From Desmodus rotundus (lineage: Eukaryota > Chordata > Mammalia > Chiroptera > Phyllostomidae): DNA of 64,000 nucleotides. This document shows, one piece after another, positions 36,945 to 48,399 of the stretch. How positions within the stretch are numbered: position 1 is the first letter of the stretch; every line of letters begins with the position of its first letter. The notes beneath the pieces are model-generated. The model saw nothing but the letters and a program-made list of their open reading frames with translations. It did no database searches and was not told the origin of the DNA. The stretch is from NCBI RefSeq assembly GCF_022682495.2, contig NC_071397.1, positions 18,114,739-18,178,738 on the forward strand, written 5' to 3'. The translations under genes and the position numbers were made by a program.

Positions 36945-38225
36945 AGATAGCAGCTCTACCCAATACATAGAAACAAACACAGGAGGCTGCCAAAACAAGG
37001 AGACAAAGAAACATGGCCCAAATGAAAGAACAGATCAAAATTCCAGAAAAAGAACTAAACAAAATGGAGATAAGCAATCTATCAGATGCAGAGTTCAAAG
37101 CACTGGTTATAAGGACTCTCAAGGACTTAATGAGAACCTCAACAGCATAAAAAAGACCCAGTAAGAAATGAAGGATACACTAATTGAAATAAAGAACAAT
37201 TTACAGGGAAACAACAGTAGAGTGGATGAAGCCAAGAATCAAATCAATGATTTGAAATATAAGGAAGCAAAACACAATCAATCAGAACAACAAGAAAATA
37301 AAGAATCGAAAATAGATGGGGATAGTGTAAGGAGCCTCTGGGACAACTTCAAGCATTCCAACATTCACATCTAGGGGTACCAGAAAGAGAAAAGAGTGAA
37401 CAAGAAATTGGAAATCTACTTGAAAAAAAATAATGAAAGAAAACTTCCCTAATTTGGTGAAGGAAATAGACATTCAAGTCCAGGAAGTACAGAGAATCCC
37501 AAACAAGATGGATGCAAAGAGGCCCACTCCCAGACACGTCATAATTAAAATGCCAAAGGTTAAAGATAAAGAGAGAATCTTAAGAGCAGCAAGAGAAAAA
37601 CAGTTAGTTACCTACAGGGGAGTTCCCATAAGACTGTCTGCTGATTTCTCAAAAGAAACTTTGCAGGCTAGAAGGGATTGGCAAGAAATATTCAAAGTCA
37701 TGAAAAGCAGTGACCTATGGCCAAGATTGCTCTACTCAGCAAAGCTATCATTTAAAATCAAAGGGCAGAAAGCAAGCTTCCTAGGCAAGAAAAACTTAAA
37801 GGAGTTCATCATCAACAAATCATTATTATATGATATGTTAAAGGCACTTATTTAAGAAAAAGAAGATTAAAACTATGACCAATAAAATGGCAATAAATAC
37901 ATATCTATCAACAATTGAATCTAATAAACAAATTAAGCAAACAAGAAGAACAATGACAGAATCATGGATACAGAGAGGGTTTTGATGGTTGCCAGGTGGG
38001 AGGGTGGTGTGGGGGAATTGGTGAAGAGGTGAGGGGATTAAGAAGTACAAATAAGCACAGTATAGGAAATGGAGTAGCCAAGGAACCTATGCATGACCCA
38101 TGGACATGAACAATGGTAAGGGGATTGCCTGAGGGAGTGGGAGATGCTGGGTAGAGGTGGGCAAAAGGAGAAAAATTGGGACAACAGTAATAGCATGATC
38201 AATAAAATACAATGATAAAAGAAAG
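36945..38225 (+). mobile_element. HAL1-type LINE (L1 ORF1 without ORF2), decayed
   Basis: Begins in L1 5' UTR sequence just before ORF1 ('acccaatacatagaaacaaa') and runs through a broken ORF1. The C-terminal part is open at 37,433-37,855 and carries the L1 ORF1p RNA-binding and C-terminal signature: [20 protein letters not shown], then [33 protein letters not shown] and LLYSAKLSFK. A stop (after SNIHI at about 37,372) and frameshifts separate it from the N-terminal coiled-coil part. ORF2 is absent: soon after ORF1 the sequence passes into a 3' UTR ('ggttgccaggtgggagggtg') and an A-rich tail. That organisation defines HAL1, mobilised in trans by L1. Confidence 0.8.
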
Positions 38226-38325
38226 ATAATAATAGTGCCTGCCTACAGGGCTGTCACTGAAAGCTCAGTGAGGAAATCCATGTACAGCAGAGTATGTGGC
38301 AAAGAATGAGTGTTCAAAAAAACCT
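38226..38325 (+). repeat. MIR SINE, 3' half
   Basis: Continues the MIR broken at 36,944: 'ataataatagtgcctgccta', 'cagggctgtcactgaaagct' and 'tggcaaagaatgagtgttca' match the sense MIR end. Confidence 0.6.
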
Positions 38326-38332
38326 TGAGACT

Positions 38333-38590
38333 TTGCTGGGTGACTCAGTTGGTTGGAGTGTCGTCCCAACCAAAATGGTTGCAGGGGTTCCATCCCCAGT
38401 CAGGGTCCCTACCCAGGTTGTGGGTTCAATCCCTAGTCTGGGTGTGCATGGGAAGTAACTGATCAATGCTTCTCACATCGATGTTTCTGTATATCTGTCT
38501 ATCTCTCCCCCCACCTCATTGCTCCTCCTCACCTTCTTCTCTCTCTAGGATCAATAAACATATCCTCAGGTGAACATTAAAAAAACACAA
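38333..38590 (+). mobile_element. Ves-type bat SINE
   Basis: tRNA-like head 'gctgggtgactcagttggtt', box B region 'gtgggttcaatccctagtct', then 'atcgatgtttctgtatatct', a CT-rich run, 'ctaggatcaataaacatatc' and an A-rich end. More diverged than the copy at 36,300. Confidence 0.75.
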
Positions 38591-39703
38591 ACTTGAATCA
38601 TTTTCATTAAAATCAACAACCCTTATTAGTTGTTACTTTGGGAGTGAAGTAAGTAACCTGTTGAAACTTTGGGGTGAAGCAAATCAGAGAATGTTACCAT
38701 ATCACAGAGAAGCAATCATGGACAGCAGGAGGTGACATGGGACAAGCATGCAGAGTGACCCAGGTTGAGAACTGGCAAACAGCAACCAGGGGAGATTTCT
38801 GGAATATGTAAACATTTCTAAGGGATTTTTAAAAATACCAGGGAGAGAAATGGAATTTGTGCAATTCCATAAGATGAGGAACAGATTGTTTTTATTTTGA
38901 TGTAAATGATAAGAGGAATCCTGGAAGTCTGGAAACATCTAACACTTGGTTATAGGTTATATGTATAAGCAAAACAACAGATTACATGGAAGACTGAATA
39001 TATGAGTTTCAACTTCCTTCAAATTAAAGAAACCATTTTGATGGGGTGGTGTCAGCGTGGGAAGGTTTGCAGATAACAACAATCTTGTTGGTCACGGTAC
39101 CAAAGGGTTTTAAGAGGAATAGGTACAAGAGGCAGAAAGCCCTTCAAAGAAGAGGAAATACCTCACATGGACGCGGGAAGGCATGACTCAGCATAATACG
39201 TGCTGACTAAGAGGGCCGAAGTCATGAGGAAGACAATTGGGCAGGTAACATTAGCCCAACGCATGAAGGCTATTTGTTGTATGCCAGGAAGCATTGAACT
39301 TGATATGTCAGTACGTAATGGAGAAGGATTCAGAAATCTCCAGGAAGGAAGAGGGCAACCTGAGTGAATCAGTACAAGTTCTTTCATGGCCTTCCTTCTC
39401 TAATTTCTTGTTGCCACCTTCTCTTTCCTCTATTGTCTGGCCTTCAAGCTGACCTTGGCATTCCCATGGAAACCCTCATGACCCTCTCTCTCTGAATTCT
39501 CTTGCCTGCGTCCCATTTCTCCAGGGCCCTGCTGGGCAATACATTAGCGAGTCTGACAACTGATCCAAGCTAATTAGTTAATGGGCATATCTACTCTTCC
39601 TCCCAGATATGCAGGTTTCTTTGTGAATTTAAAAATTTTTTTTATCGGTGTCTTTCTATGACTCACATACAAATTTCTAAGAGTGCCACTGTGGAACACA
39701 CAC
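38591..39703. other. Intronic DNA, nothing recognised
   Basis: Unique-looking sequence without a recognisable gene or repeat. Confidence 0.35.
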
Positions 39704-39822
39704 ACACAGGTGGGCAAAAGTAGGTTTATAGTTGTTTGTATAGTAAATAATACACTTATTAATAAATAATACAAGAATAATAATTTCACATACAACTGTA
39801 AACCTACTTTTGTCCACACCCA
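39704..39822. mobile_element. Mariner-type MITE, about 119 bp
   Basis: Left GGTGGGCAAAAGTAGGTTTA and right end reverse-complemented TGGGTGTGGACAAAAGTAGG are inverted repeats around an AT-rich core. TA follows the right end (39,823-39,824). The left flank is a CA run, so its exact start is uncertain. Same family as 17,984-18,097. Confidence 0.75.
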
Positions 39823-40004
39823 TATGTTTTTTATTCTTAAATAATATTTATTTAATTTTAGTAACATTGTTAATTACTATTGTAATAGTATTTTTAATAT
39901 CTATTTATTAAAAATAAGAGAGGGCTTTTAGAGCCCTCAAAATCACTTTGTAGGAGGAGCTGGCTTCTTTAGCTCTCCCTCGAGGGCAGCGGGGGGAACT
40001 GGCA

Positions 40005-40145
40005 GGCGACTATTGTGACAGAAGGAGACTGGACTTGGGGTGGTGGACACACAATATTATACACAGGTGATGTGTTATAGAACAGTACACCTGCAACTAT
40101 ATTATTGACCAAGGTCACCCCAACATATTCAATTAAACAATGAAA
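40005..40145 (+). repeat. L1 3' end, 5'-truncated
   Basis: The phrase order 'ggtggtggacacacaatatt', 'tgatgtgttatagaacagta', 'cacctgcaactatattattg' and 'aaggtcaccccaacatattc' matches laurasiatherian L1 3' UTRs. It ends A-rich. Confidence 0.65.
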
Positions 40146-42465
40146 AGACCTTACTCTATCATCATAAAAATAAAACATAAAAGGAGTAAGTAGGATGTGA
40201 GGTTCTAACCTAACCATCTTCAGATTCTAGATGAATTTTTAATTAATCACCATAAGCAGAAGTGAAGTATAATCTCAAACACTTTGTAAAATAAATTTAT
40301 TTGAAGTACAAAAATAAAAAAGAGAGACTATTGAAATCACAGCCTGCGGACAACTTCCTTTCCTGGTGGCTGTTCTCCCAGATAGGCTCAGAAATTGTCT
40401 TTCTTTACTGGAGCTGCCATGACATTCCGGTCCTAGGCCTGCACCTTGAAGGTGAGGCTGTTCATCCACCTGCCCAGGTGTTCTCAGTCTGTGCTATGTT
40501 TCTGCAGTAAAGTCACTGCAGCCCCCTCAGAGGAGGCTGAGGACCGGGGCCCCTTCTTCGAAGCTGGGCAGAGCTCTGACGTCCTGTAGGCTGCAGAGGT
40601 GTTCACTGGCTCCGATAGCCCGATCAGTGCTCTACCCCTGGCCTTGCTCTTCCATTTCCACCAGCCCTGCTTGGGGCTGCAGCCGCTGCTTTTCTCAGTT
40701 GAAGGAGGACTGCAAGCCAGCCAGTAAGAATGGTAAGGGCAGCTACCTTGTGTGCTCTGGGCCCTATTGCAGAGAAGACTAGCTTCTTCATTCTGGGGGA
40801 TCATACACCCAAGGCTCTGTTCTCACTAGCACGCAGGGAAGCCTTCGACAGTTCTCCGGGTCTTTCACACTGGAATCTTTCTGGGGAGTTCAGACACAGG
40901 CATATCACATTCAGTACACATGCACACGCATGTATGCACGCACGCACACTTACATTCACCATGTCACTTGATCAACCAGCATTTTCCCACAATCACATTT
41001 AAATGCAGAACAAGGGCAACCTTAAAAGGAAGAACTTGTAAAAGTGCAGCCTATGAGTAGCTATGTAAAAGCTAAGGAGAACAATTTAATTAACTTCCAT
41101 TTACTCATTTGCTGATGTGCTGGGCTTTCAGGCTAATTGTATGGGTTAATAGAAGGCAATTAGAAAAAACCCTGAGTATTTACAAAAATGTATTACTCAG
41201 TCATTAGGTTATACGTGAGCATGTGGTCAAAAGCAATTTGTACAGGAACTCTCACTGTTCTTCCTACAATTATACAAATGCTCACTATGCACCCGTGGGT
41301 CATATTGTTAGTGATCACTGATGATGTGGTTACAGTGACAGTCGAAATGTGGCTGCAAGGAAAAGGTTACAAAAATGAGTTGCATATATATGTTTTTATA
41401 TAATCTAGAGTATAGCTTAGACATTGAGTAATAAATTTTGAAAGCATTCCATTCTTATTGATTCAATTACATATTAACTCAAAGTTGGGAGTTTTAATTC
41501 ACACTTGTTTTTTTAAAAGCTTGCTTGCTTGCTTATTTATTTATTTATTTATTTATTTACAAGTGAGTGACTCATGGCCAGGCTTGGTGAGAGGGGGAGG
41601 AGCAGCAATCCCCATGGTTACCATACAGCAAGGGCTGGCTGTGACTGGAGTTATGGTTGGTCCAGCTGGTGTGGAGCACAGCCTTACAGCCTTGCTGAGT
41701 TGCCTGTGGCTGGGAGAGTTTTAAGATTGTTTCTCTGTTTTTTTCTAAAGCACAAAGGGCTTGATTTTCCTTCCCAACCTGAGGGGTGGGGGGGGGCGGC
41801 TTTAATGAGTTGTCCCTTGGGGTCAAAGAGATCTGTGCAGAGCCCTCCTTTCCCCCTTCCCCACCCCAGACTATTAGTGGCTTGCACTTTTCACACGGCC
41901 CCTACCATAGTAGGGCATAGTGGAAAGAGTAGATCTAGCCATAGCAGCTGAGGTTGTGTAATGGGATAAGCCGCCATTTGGAGACATTTCCAGTCCCTTC
42001 CTGTCCCTTCCCTTTTTTGGGTGAAAGAAGAGACTTTACACAGGGTGCAGTGGGTGGTGGAAGGCTCCCTGTGCTACCAGAGCTAGCCCTTCATTCTGTG
42101 GAGGTCACTCAGAGAATTCTCCTTCTCTGGTCGTGGACACCACAGCCTCCTCCCGACTCTGCTCCGTCCACTACCACCCAAAGCAGCTTCTTGGGTCTCC
42201 TCCATTAGAAACTGGGCAGGTTACAGAGATGCAATTCCATGCTCTCCTCCCACTGCCCACTGCAGATCTTGTCATTTCTATGGCAACAGTGTCGTGTATT
42301 CAACACCTAATAAACAGCTGGGCAGTTTATCACATTTTTCATCACATTTCGTATTTTCCAAATTTAAGCATATAACAAATTTAACAAATAATTCTTAAAT
42401 ATAATCCACCAAACATGAATTATATTATGTATCAAATATAAATTTCTACCTAAAATAATAGTTAT
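40146..42465. other. Intronic DNA with (TTTA)n tract
   Basis: No gene recognised. (TTGC)n then (TTTA)n simple repeat at about 41,518-41,560. The overlapping open frames at 41,572-41,951 have no recognisable motifs. Confidence 0.35.
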
Positions 42466-42692
42466 ATAGCTAGCATTTATTAATTGGGGGCTTACTGTGT
42501 GCTAAGCCCTGGGTAAGTATTTTACATGATTTGTTAAAAAAAAATTGAGCATCACTGAAATACTAAAATGTAGGCTATATTAAGTTCATTTTACCAATGA
42601 AGAAATTAAGATTCAGAGGGAGTTTTAAAAACTTAACCAAGGTCATACAAGGTCATCATCAAACCCAGATTGAATCTCAACCCCCTGTATGG
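42466..42692 (-). repeat. MIR SINE
   Basis: Antisense MIR: 'tagctagcatttattaattg', 'cttactgtgtgctaagccct', 'accaatgaagaaattaagat', 'taaccaaggtcatacaaggt' and 'aacccagattgaatctcaac'. It carries an internal AT-rich insertion near 42,535-42,580. Confidence 0.65.
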
Positions 42693-43587
42693 CCTCGTTT
42701 AAATCCAGGGTAAGTTGAAATTTGAATCAGTTTTAAAATTTGTAAAATTTGAGAGGAAAGAGTTGGTCGTTTAAATGTAAGATACTTTATTTGGGGACAG
42801 ACAGAGTCCGTGGATGTCTTGACCCGATTAGGGCAGTAAAGACAGAAACTCTATAGGTCTGTAAGCCGAAAACACAAACAGGTTCAAGGAGGCTGCATGC
42901 GTTTGCTGATCAGAGAATCAAATACTTCCTTGTAAGGCCAGGCTGGATACGTAATTATCGATTTTTGTTTAAAGACAAATATTGTGTCTTTCTTATGTCT
43001 TTCTAAATTTCTTATGATTCAACTTAGTTAGAGGCCCGTGCCTGACTTTTATCAATAAAGTATACAGACTATACATCAAGTTAACGTCTATTTTCCAGCC
43101 CTGGATACAGGATGCAAGGACCCACTGCTAAAATTTTTGGCTTTGGTTTAGTTGAAAATTTTACTAAAATGGCTCTTTCTCTTTCCTAGTCTGCTGTGAG
43201 TGTGTTAAAGTTGGGGGCAGGGTTATCGGGTTGGGGGTGGGTGGCAGGGAGGATTGGAAATCTAGACTTTAAGACTAATGTCTCCTTGGTTGTCGTAGAA
43301 CCGACAATTGGGCTTCAGTTTTCCTTTTGTTCTAACCAGCTGAGGGACCTGTAGCAAAACATCCATTTTTTTAGGGTTATCACCTGCCAAATGAGGAGAT
43401 GTGTACCTTTCTGTACTAAAATTTTATAGAGAGTTAAGAACAAACAGCTGGCTTTTTCTGTCAGAATTGTCAAAGTCTGGTCCTGTATCACTTTGCCCAT
43501 AATGCGGCCTTTTAGAACCCGGGAATCAACTCACGACCAGATATGGATAAACCAGCCGAGACAGGAAAGTCATACTCCTGGGTCTGG
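42693..43587. other. Intronic DNA, nothing recognised
   Basis: No gene or repeat recognised with confidence. Confidence 0.35.
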
Positions 43588-43772
43588 GTTGCTAGATCCA
43601 GCAAATAAAAGTACAAGATGTCCAGTTAAATTTGAATTTCAGATAAACCACAAGTCATATTTTAGTATCAGTATATCCCATGCAATATTTGGGATATACT
43701 TATACTAATGACTGGTTTGTGATTCATCTGAAATTCAAATGCAGCTGGGTGTCCTGTATTTAATCTAGCAAA
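43588..43772. mobile_element. Palindromic DNA-transposon MITE (MER53-like)
   Basis: Arms are inverted: 'aaatttgaatttcagataaa' on the left pairs with 'tcatctgaaattcaaatgca' on the right. The centre 'atatcccatgcaatatttgg' pairs with itself roughly around 43,685. The outer ends read 'gttgctagatccagcaaata' and 'tgtatttaatctagcaaact'. Family name from memory. Confidence 0.65.
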
Positions 43773-44993
43773 CTTCTTCTGGGTTGGAAAGTCCATGAAT
43801 TCCATGGCATTTTCTGGGATACTATGAAACATGTGCATGTGTGTTTATATGCCTTTTTTGTAGAATGAATCCCAGGCTTTCATGAGGTCCTCAAAGGTCT
43901 ATAACCCTAAACAGATCCAGAACCATTGGACTGAAACAGTAACGTAATTCTACCCTCTTCTCTGAGTGGGCAAGTCCATGCAGAAGCATCACACTTAAAT
44001 CAAGTTCCTCCTGGCCTGACACAGATCTCAGGTGAAAAGCTCCTAGGACTGATTATAGAAAAGAATTGTCACTTTGTATTTGAGAACATTCTTTTTCCCA
44101 CTGCCGTCCACCCTTGCCTCCTGGGAGAGACTACACAGGGCAAGCTGAAAAGCCATGTGTGCTAAAGTGTCACTGTCACTCCCATGCCAGAATGAGCTGG
44201 GATCTCAGAATGTCTCCCTGCCAAAAGGGCAAATCAGCTGCGCACGCTCCCTGTCCCCACCACATTCCAAGCACTGCATCTGTCAGGGCTCATCAGCCCT
44301 GACTCCCAGAATAGAAATGCTCCGCTCTGCAGCTTGCCATTTTAAGTTAAGTCCAATGTAAGGGGGGGGGTCCACTTTACTGTTTCTTTTCCAACATGAT
44401 TTCTAATATAAAACATTATGTCCCTATAAACATATGTGCACATTTAGAATAAAAATTTGTTTTATAGTTTGTAAATTACAAAGGGGAGTTTTCTGTTTTG
44501 TCCATAGGTTGTATTTCTGGGAATTTAAAGAGTTCTCTGATTTCTTTTTTGCTGCCAATTTTGTTAAAACTGATTACATCTTATCTAAAGTTATTGGGTA
44601 CCAAATGTTTATATCTTTCCTGATCACAATAGAGAAGAAATTCCCCTTTCTTTGCTACAAAATAGAGGAAGAAAAATGTACATTAAACTTTAGAGACTTA
44701 AAATTACTGTTAGCAATTATAAGTAATTTTACTTTTTTAAAGCATCCTCTCATGAATTTCTATGACTATGTATAATATTTGCCTAATATATATCACCTTC
44801 CTTCGATTTCAAGAAAATGGTTTCTGGCTTCCAAATTCAGATCAGGGGCAGGAGCAATCTGACCCAGCTGTAGATGCCTTCGGTGAAATGGCTCTGCAAA
44901 CGCTCAGACTGGCCGCCCTCTCCCACCCGCAGAGCCATACACACCCCAGGATCTAGAAGACAGGAATTGGAGAGTGTGGCCCCGGCTCCTTAC
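43773..44993. other. Intronic DNA, nothing recognised
   Basis: No repeat or gene recognised. The 113-residue open frame at 44,434-44,775 is AT-driven, without motifs. Confidence 0.35.
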
Positions 44994-45065
44994 CCTCCTG
45001 TGTTGAGTGGCGTCCCCGACTTGTGATGATGAAGTGTCAGCAGCAGACTCCTCTTGGGAAGCAAT
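44994..45065 (-). other. Candidate untranslated exon of KLHL31
   Basis: On the minus strand a long pyrimidine tract ending 'tctcctctccacag' is followed by 72 bases (ATTGCTTCCCAAGAGGAGTC to CACAGGAGG) and then GTAAGG, a strong donor. It lies about 12.9 kb upstream of the firm KLHL31 acceptor at 32,108 and on the same strand, so it could be the 5' UTR exon that acceptor implies. The donor is more convincing than the 5' boundary: if transcription starts just upstream, the apparent acceptor could be coincidental and the exon longer. No transcript evidence is available. Confidence 0.4.
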
Positions 45066-45115
45066 CTGTGGAGAGGAGAGGGAGAAGGAAAATCCGGTGG
45101 GGAGCCACCAGCAGC

Positions 45116-45181
45116 CACCTGACAAGTCCCAGCAGCAATTTTTAGAGTGACCCTTTGCAGTCCCACTGGCCAGAGCAGCTG
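45116..45181 (-). promoter_or_regulatory. E-boxes and MEF2-like site near candidate exon
   Basis: Within 120 bases upstream of the candidate exon are CAGGTG (45,116-45,121), CAGCTG (45,176-45,181) and a one-mismatch MEF2 site CTAAAAATTG (45,136-45,145). Such clusters are typical of muscle promoters, and KLHL31 is a muscle gene. Motifs this short occur often by chance. Confidence 0.3.
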
Positions 45182-45528
45182 AGCCTGCGCTGTTGCCCAG
45201 CAGCAGTGTGAGCCCTCCTTCTCCCTCTTTGGCCTTCAGTTCCAGGCCACCCCAGGGTAGAAGGAGGAGCTCTAGTTGGAGGAGAGGGGTTGGGTTTCTT
45301 GACCTGCCTAGATTTTTTTGTTTTTGTTTTTTTTTTGTTTGTTTTTTAAGTCAAGAGCTCAATCAACCTGGGTGTGAGGAATGCAAATTAATTAGGTGGG
45401 TGTTTAATTGTTGGGAGTGGGGATTAGAGTGCATGTACTTGGTAAGAGGAAGGGAAGGTTGTGGATGAAAATTAGCTTCTAGAAAGGTAAAGAGCCTGGT
45501 CCCCCCAGGTCCTTTGGGAAGGCTGAGT

Positions 45529-45589
45529 TTATAAATAGAAGAGCACATGTTTAGGAGGACAAGGTGCTTTCTATGGCACCTCACATATG
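45529..45589 (-). promoter_or_regulatory. Perfect MEF2/TATA-like site with E-boxes
   Basis: CTATTTATAA on the minus strand (45,529-45,538) fits the MEF2 consensus YTAWWWWTAR and could also act as a TATA element. CANNTG motifs lie at 45,544-45,549 and 45,584-45,589 just upstream. It is about 460 bases upstream of the candidate exon. Confidence 0.3.
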
Positions 45590-45599
45590 GCACTAGCAT

Positions 45600-47499
45600 T
45601 ATTAGAGTCAATGTCTAGTTCAGTAGGGAGAAGTTCATGACCAGTCCTTGATTATCCAGTGATTCATAGGGAGGTCTAGGATTAATACATACTCTAGTAC
45701 ACATGCAGGCTGGGATACTACCTATTTTGGCACCACTCAGGTGAAAAAATATTCAGAGGATTATAATTTGCCACAAGCTTTTAATAGGCACCAAGAGTGC
45801 AAAATGGCTGCTAGACAAGTCAACCTGATATTAGGCTGCAATAATAGAAACACAGATCATGGAAAATAAATGTTCTGGTTATTCTTCATTAGTCAGATCA
45901 CATGTTAAGCATTGCTTTGATGCCCTGGCACACTGAGAACTTATCCTGCACCCCGAAGGGGGTGGCTGGAATGAAGAGAACTTCAGAGCTGTGCATATTA
46001 GGACCACCTGCAGAAAGGTAGGACTAAGAGAGGACTTAGGACATATGAGACTCCCGGGTGCTAGTGTTTTGGAGGCTATAGTGCAGCAAGGAGATTCATT
46101 TAACATTTTTGTATCTTAAGGTGTCAAAAAATTTAGCCCAATGGGTAGAAGTTCCAGGAAACTAATTTAAAAATAAGGAAGGAAAACTCTGATGACAACT
46201 GGGGTCTAATGATGAAAAGGAGCCAGGAATGGAAGTGAAAAAAGCTATGGGACTCAGGTGACATAAAAGGGACTCTCGCTCTGGCCTGGACAGTTGCACT
46301 GGATCATCTCTGATATTTTTCCAACTCTGAGACTCTCTGTATTGGCTTCTGGTTCTCCTGACACCTCTTGATTCATTGGATAGCATCTTCATTACCACTT
46401 CTATTTGAATTACAACCAGCTTTTTAGAAGAGAAAACCTTTTTTTTTTTTTTAAGTTCTTTGCTTCTACCCATAGATCTCCAGCTCAGAATGTGTCAGAA
46501 GTAAATCAGGGGAGTTTTTAATTATATGGTTTATATAAAGCTAATGAGGGATGACTCCCAAGTGGTCCTTCTTGTGTCCACCTCCTCAACTCCAGTAAAG
46601 GCCAAGAGCATTCAACTCTGTTCTTACTATGACAAAAATCAGCCTTATCTCAGTATTTATGATAATGATAAATGGTGATGGAAAGGGCCTTCAGAGAAAT
46701 AAGTGTTAGACCCAACACTATTGCCTTCAAGAGTCCAAGATTATTAATTTCAGTTTTACTGGAATGACACTGAGAACTCCTTTCAGTAAAATATTATTTA
46801 AGGCAATGCTATGAACACAGTTGGAAGAATAAATGGCAAAAGTGGAAAATCTAAGAAATACTTCCATCAAAAACACATTTACAGAGTAGCTCCCCTATGC
46901 AAGCATTCAACTAGTGCTATGGTCGATATGCTGGAAATACAGGGGGTGGGAAACGTGGATGGAAAAGGAGCCCGGACAATAGGCTGTAATGTATAATAAG
47001 AAATTTGATTCTTATCCTTAAAGCAATGGGGGCCTACTTATTAAAGTTTATGTTTTTAAAAAGTGCGCCATGATGAGACTGACATTTTAGAAAGAATGTT
47101 CTGGAATTTGGGGAGTATAACCTCAGCAGAATTTAGAGTTTCATAAAAAGATTTAAAATATTAGATAAGGTATTAGCAAAATCTAGGGTCGAGTAGGTGG
47201 TATCAATGGTTTGAGGAAGAGAAAGTATCCAATTGGCTGGAAGAGTGAGGGAGAGCATGGCCTGAATTACTAGGCAGGATGGGAGGCCTGCTTCAGGGTA
47301 ATGGCCATGACTGTTGGTCTGAGAACTGTCAGCACGCTTGTATGTTTCTCTTAAGCCAAACTCAGCTGCAGAGAAACCAGAGAGCTGGATTTAACTGGAG
47401 AAGGGGTTTGCAAGGTGGGCAATCTATTTGTTTTTATCGTTAGTGCCCCTCTCTCCTTCAGCAACATCCTCCTACCCTCTGCCACAGATCAACTCAAAT
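45600..47499. other. Intergenic DNA, nothing recognised
   Basis: No gene. About 46,870-47,290 has weak similarity to an unnamed old mammalian repeat ('gctggaaatacagggggtgg'). Confidence 0.35.
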
Positions 47500-47830
47500 A
47501 TCAGCTCCATGGGGACAGGGATCCTTAACTATTTTGATCACTGATGAACCCCAAATGCCTAAAACAGTGCCTGGCACATAGTAGATGATAAATAATTGTT
47601 TAGTAACTGAACAAGTGAATGAGTGAATGAATAACTACTAAATAAGATGAAGTTAGGGGACAAGAGAGTTGAGAATGTATACCAAGAAGTATTATATGGA
47701 AGACAGAAAAGTGAGCTAATGAGGGAAATGAGGTCCTGAGGGCAGGAACTTCTTCTTGTTAATGACTAAAACCCCAGAACCAAGAGAATGCTTAGCATTT
47801 GATAAGTACTTAATAAATATTTATTGAATA
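47500..47830 (+). repeat. Two L2 LINE 3' ends
   Basis: First copy: 'agctccatggggacagggat', 'aaaacagtgcctggcacata' and 'gtagatgataaataattgtt'. A second, at about 47,735-47,830, reads 'cctgagggcaggaacttctt' and ends 'acttaataaatatttattga'. Both are in plus orientation and match the conserved L2 terminus. Confidence 0.65.
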
Positions 47831-48087
47831 AAAAATAATACTGACAACACAGTAAAGTACAAAGATGGAAAATATTGTGATATTTTGCTTTTTGCTTATT
47901 CTAGTTGTTTCTTATAGCAATTCACTTGGATTCTCTAGCAAAAACAAGTGTCTTTTCAAAAAGCTTTTATAGCTGGAAGAACAGTGGGACAATAACCCAT
48001 GGCCCTCAAAATACACCCATCTGCTGTGGATGATAGCTGTGATAATCTAGCAGTTCCTCAATTCATACAACCACAAGGAAGTCAATT
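47831..48087. other. Intergenic DNA, nothing recognised
   Basis: AT-rich sequence with no recognised feature. Confidence 0.35.
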
Positions 48088-48245
48088 AGAGTGCTGCTTC
48101 TCAAACTTCAATGTACACAGGAATCACCTCTGGACCTTGTTAAAAATCGATTCTGATGAGGCATGTCTGGAGGGGGCCCGAGATCTGATTTTCTAATAAA
48201 CTCACAGATAATGCTGGCATTGCTGGTCTAAAACCACACTTAGAG
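48088..48245 (+). repeat. MER5-type hAT-Charlie MITE
   Basis: 'gcttctcaaacttcaatgta', 'caggaatcacctctggacct', 'tgttaaaaatcgattctgat' and 'cagataatgctggcattgct' follow the MER5A order, and the right end reads 'aaaaccacacttagagtacg'. Anciently inserted and non-coding. Confidence 0.75.
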
Positions 48246-48399
48246 TACGTGGGTTAAGAGTGCTTGGCTACTAAACATCTGAAGGAAAATGGTTTGTGAA
48301 AAAGGCAGTAGAAGCCACTCCATCAGAACGCACTCCATATTCCAGCAACAAATCTTCAAATTTACATGGAAGAAGTCTCCAACCTTTCTTCTTTGAGTT

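Larger units (their letters stand above)
32109..44993 (-). other. KLHL31: Predicted long 5' intron of KLHL31
   Basis: Runs from the acceptor at 32,109 to the candidate donor at 44,993. It contains insertions listed separately (hAT MITE, L1, HAL1, two Ves SINEs, mariner MITE, L1 3' end, MIR, palindromic MER element). The rest is AT-rich with no coding sequence; a TG/TA-rich run lies at about 32,548-32,582. The left boundary is firm; the right one depends on the candidate exon. Confidence 0.5.

Noticed and set aside
37433..37855. 140-residue open frame as a host gene
   Set aside because: Its motifs ([26 protein letters not shown]) are L1 ORF1p, so it belongs to the HAL1 element.
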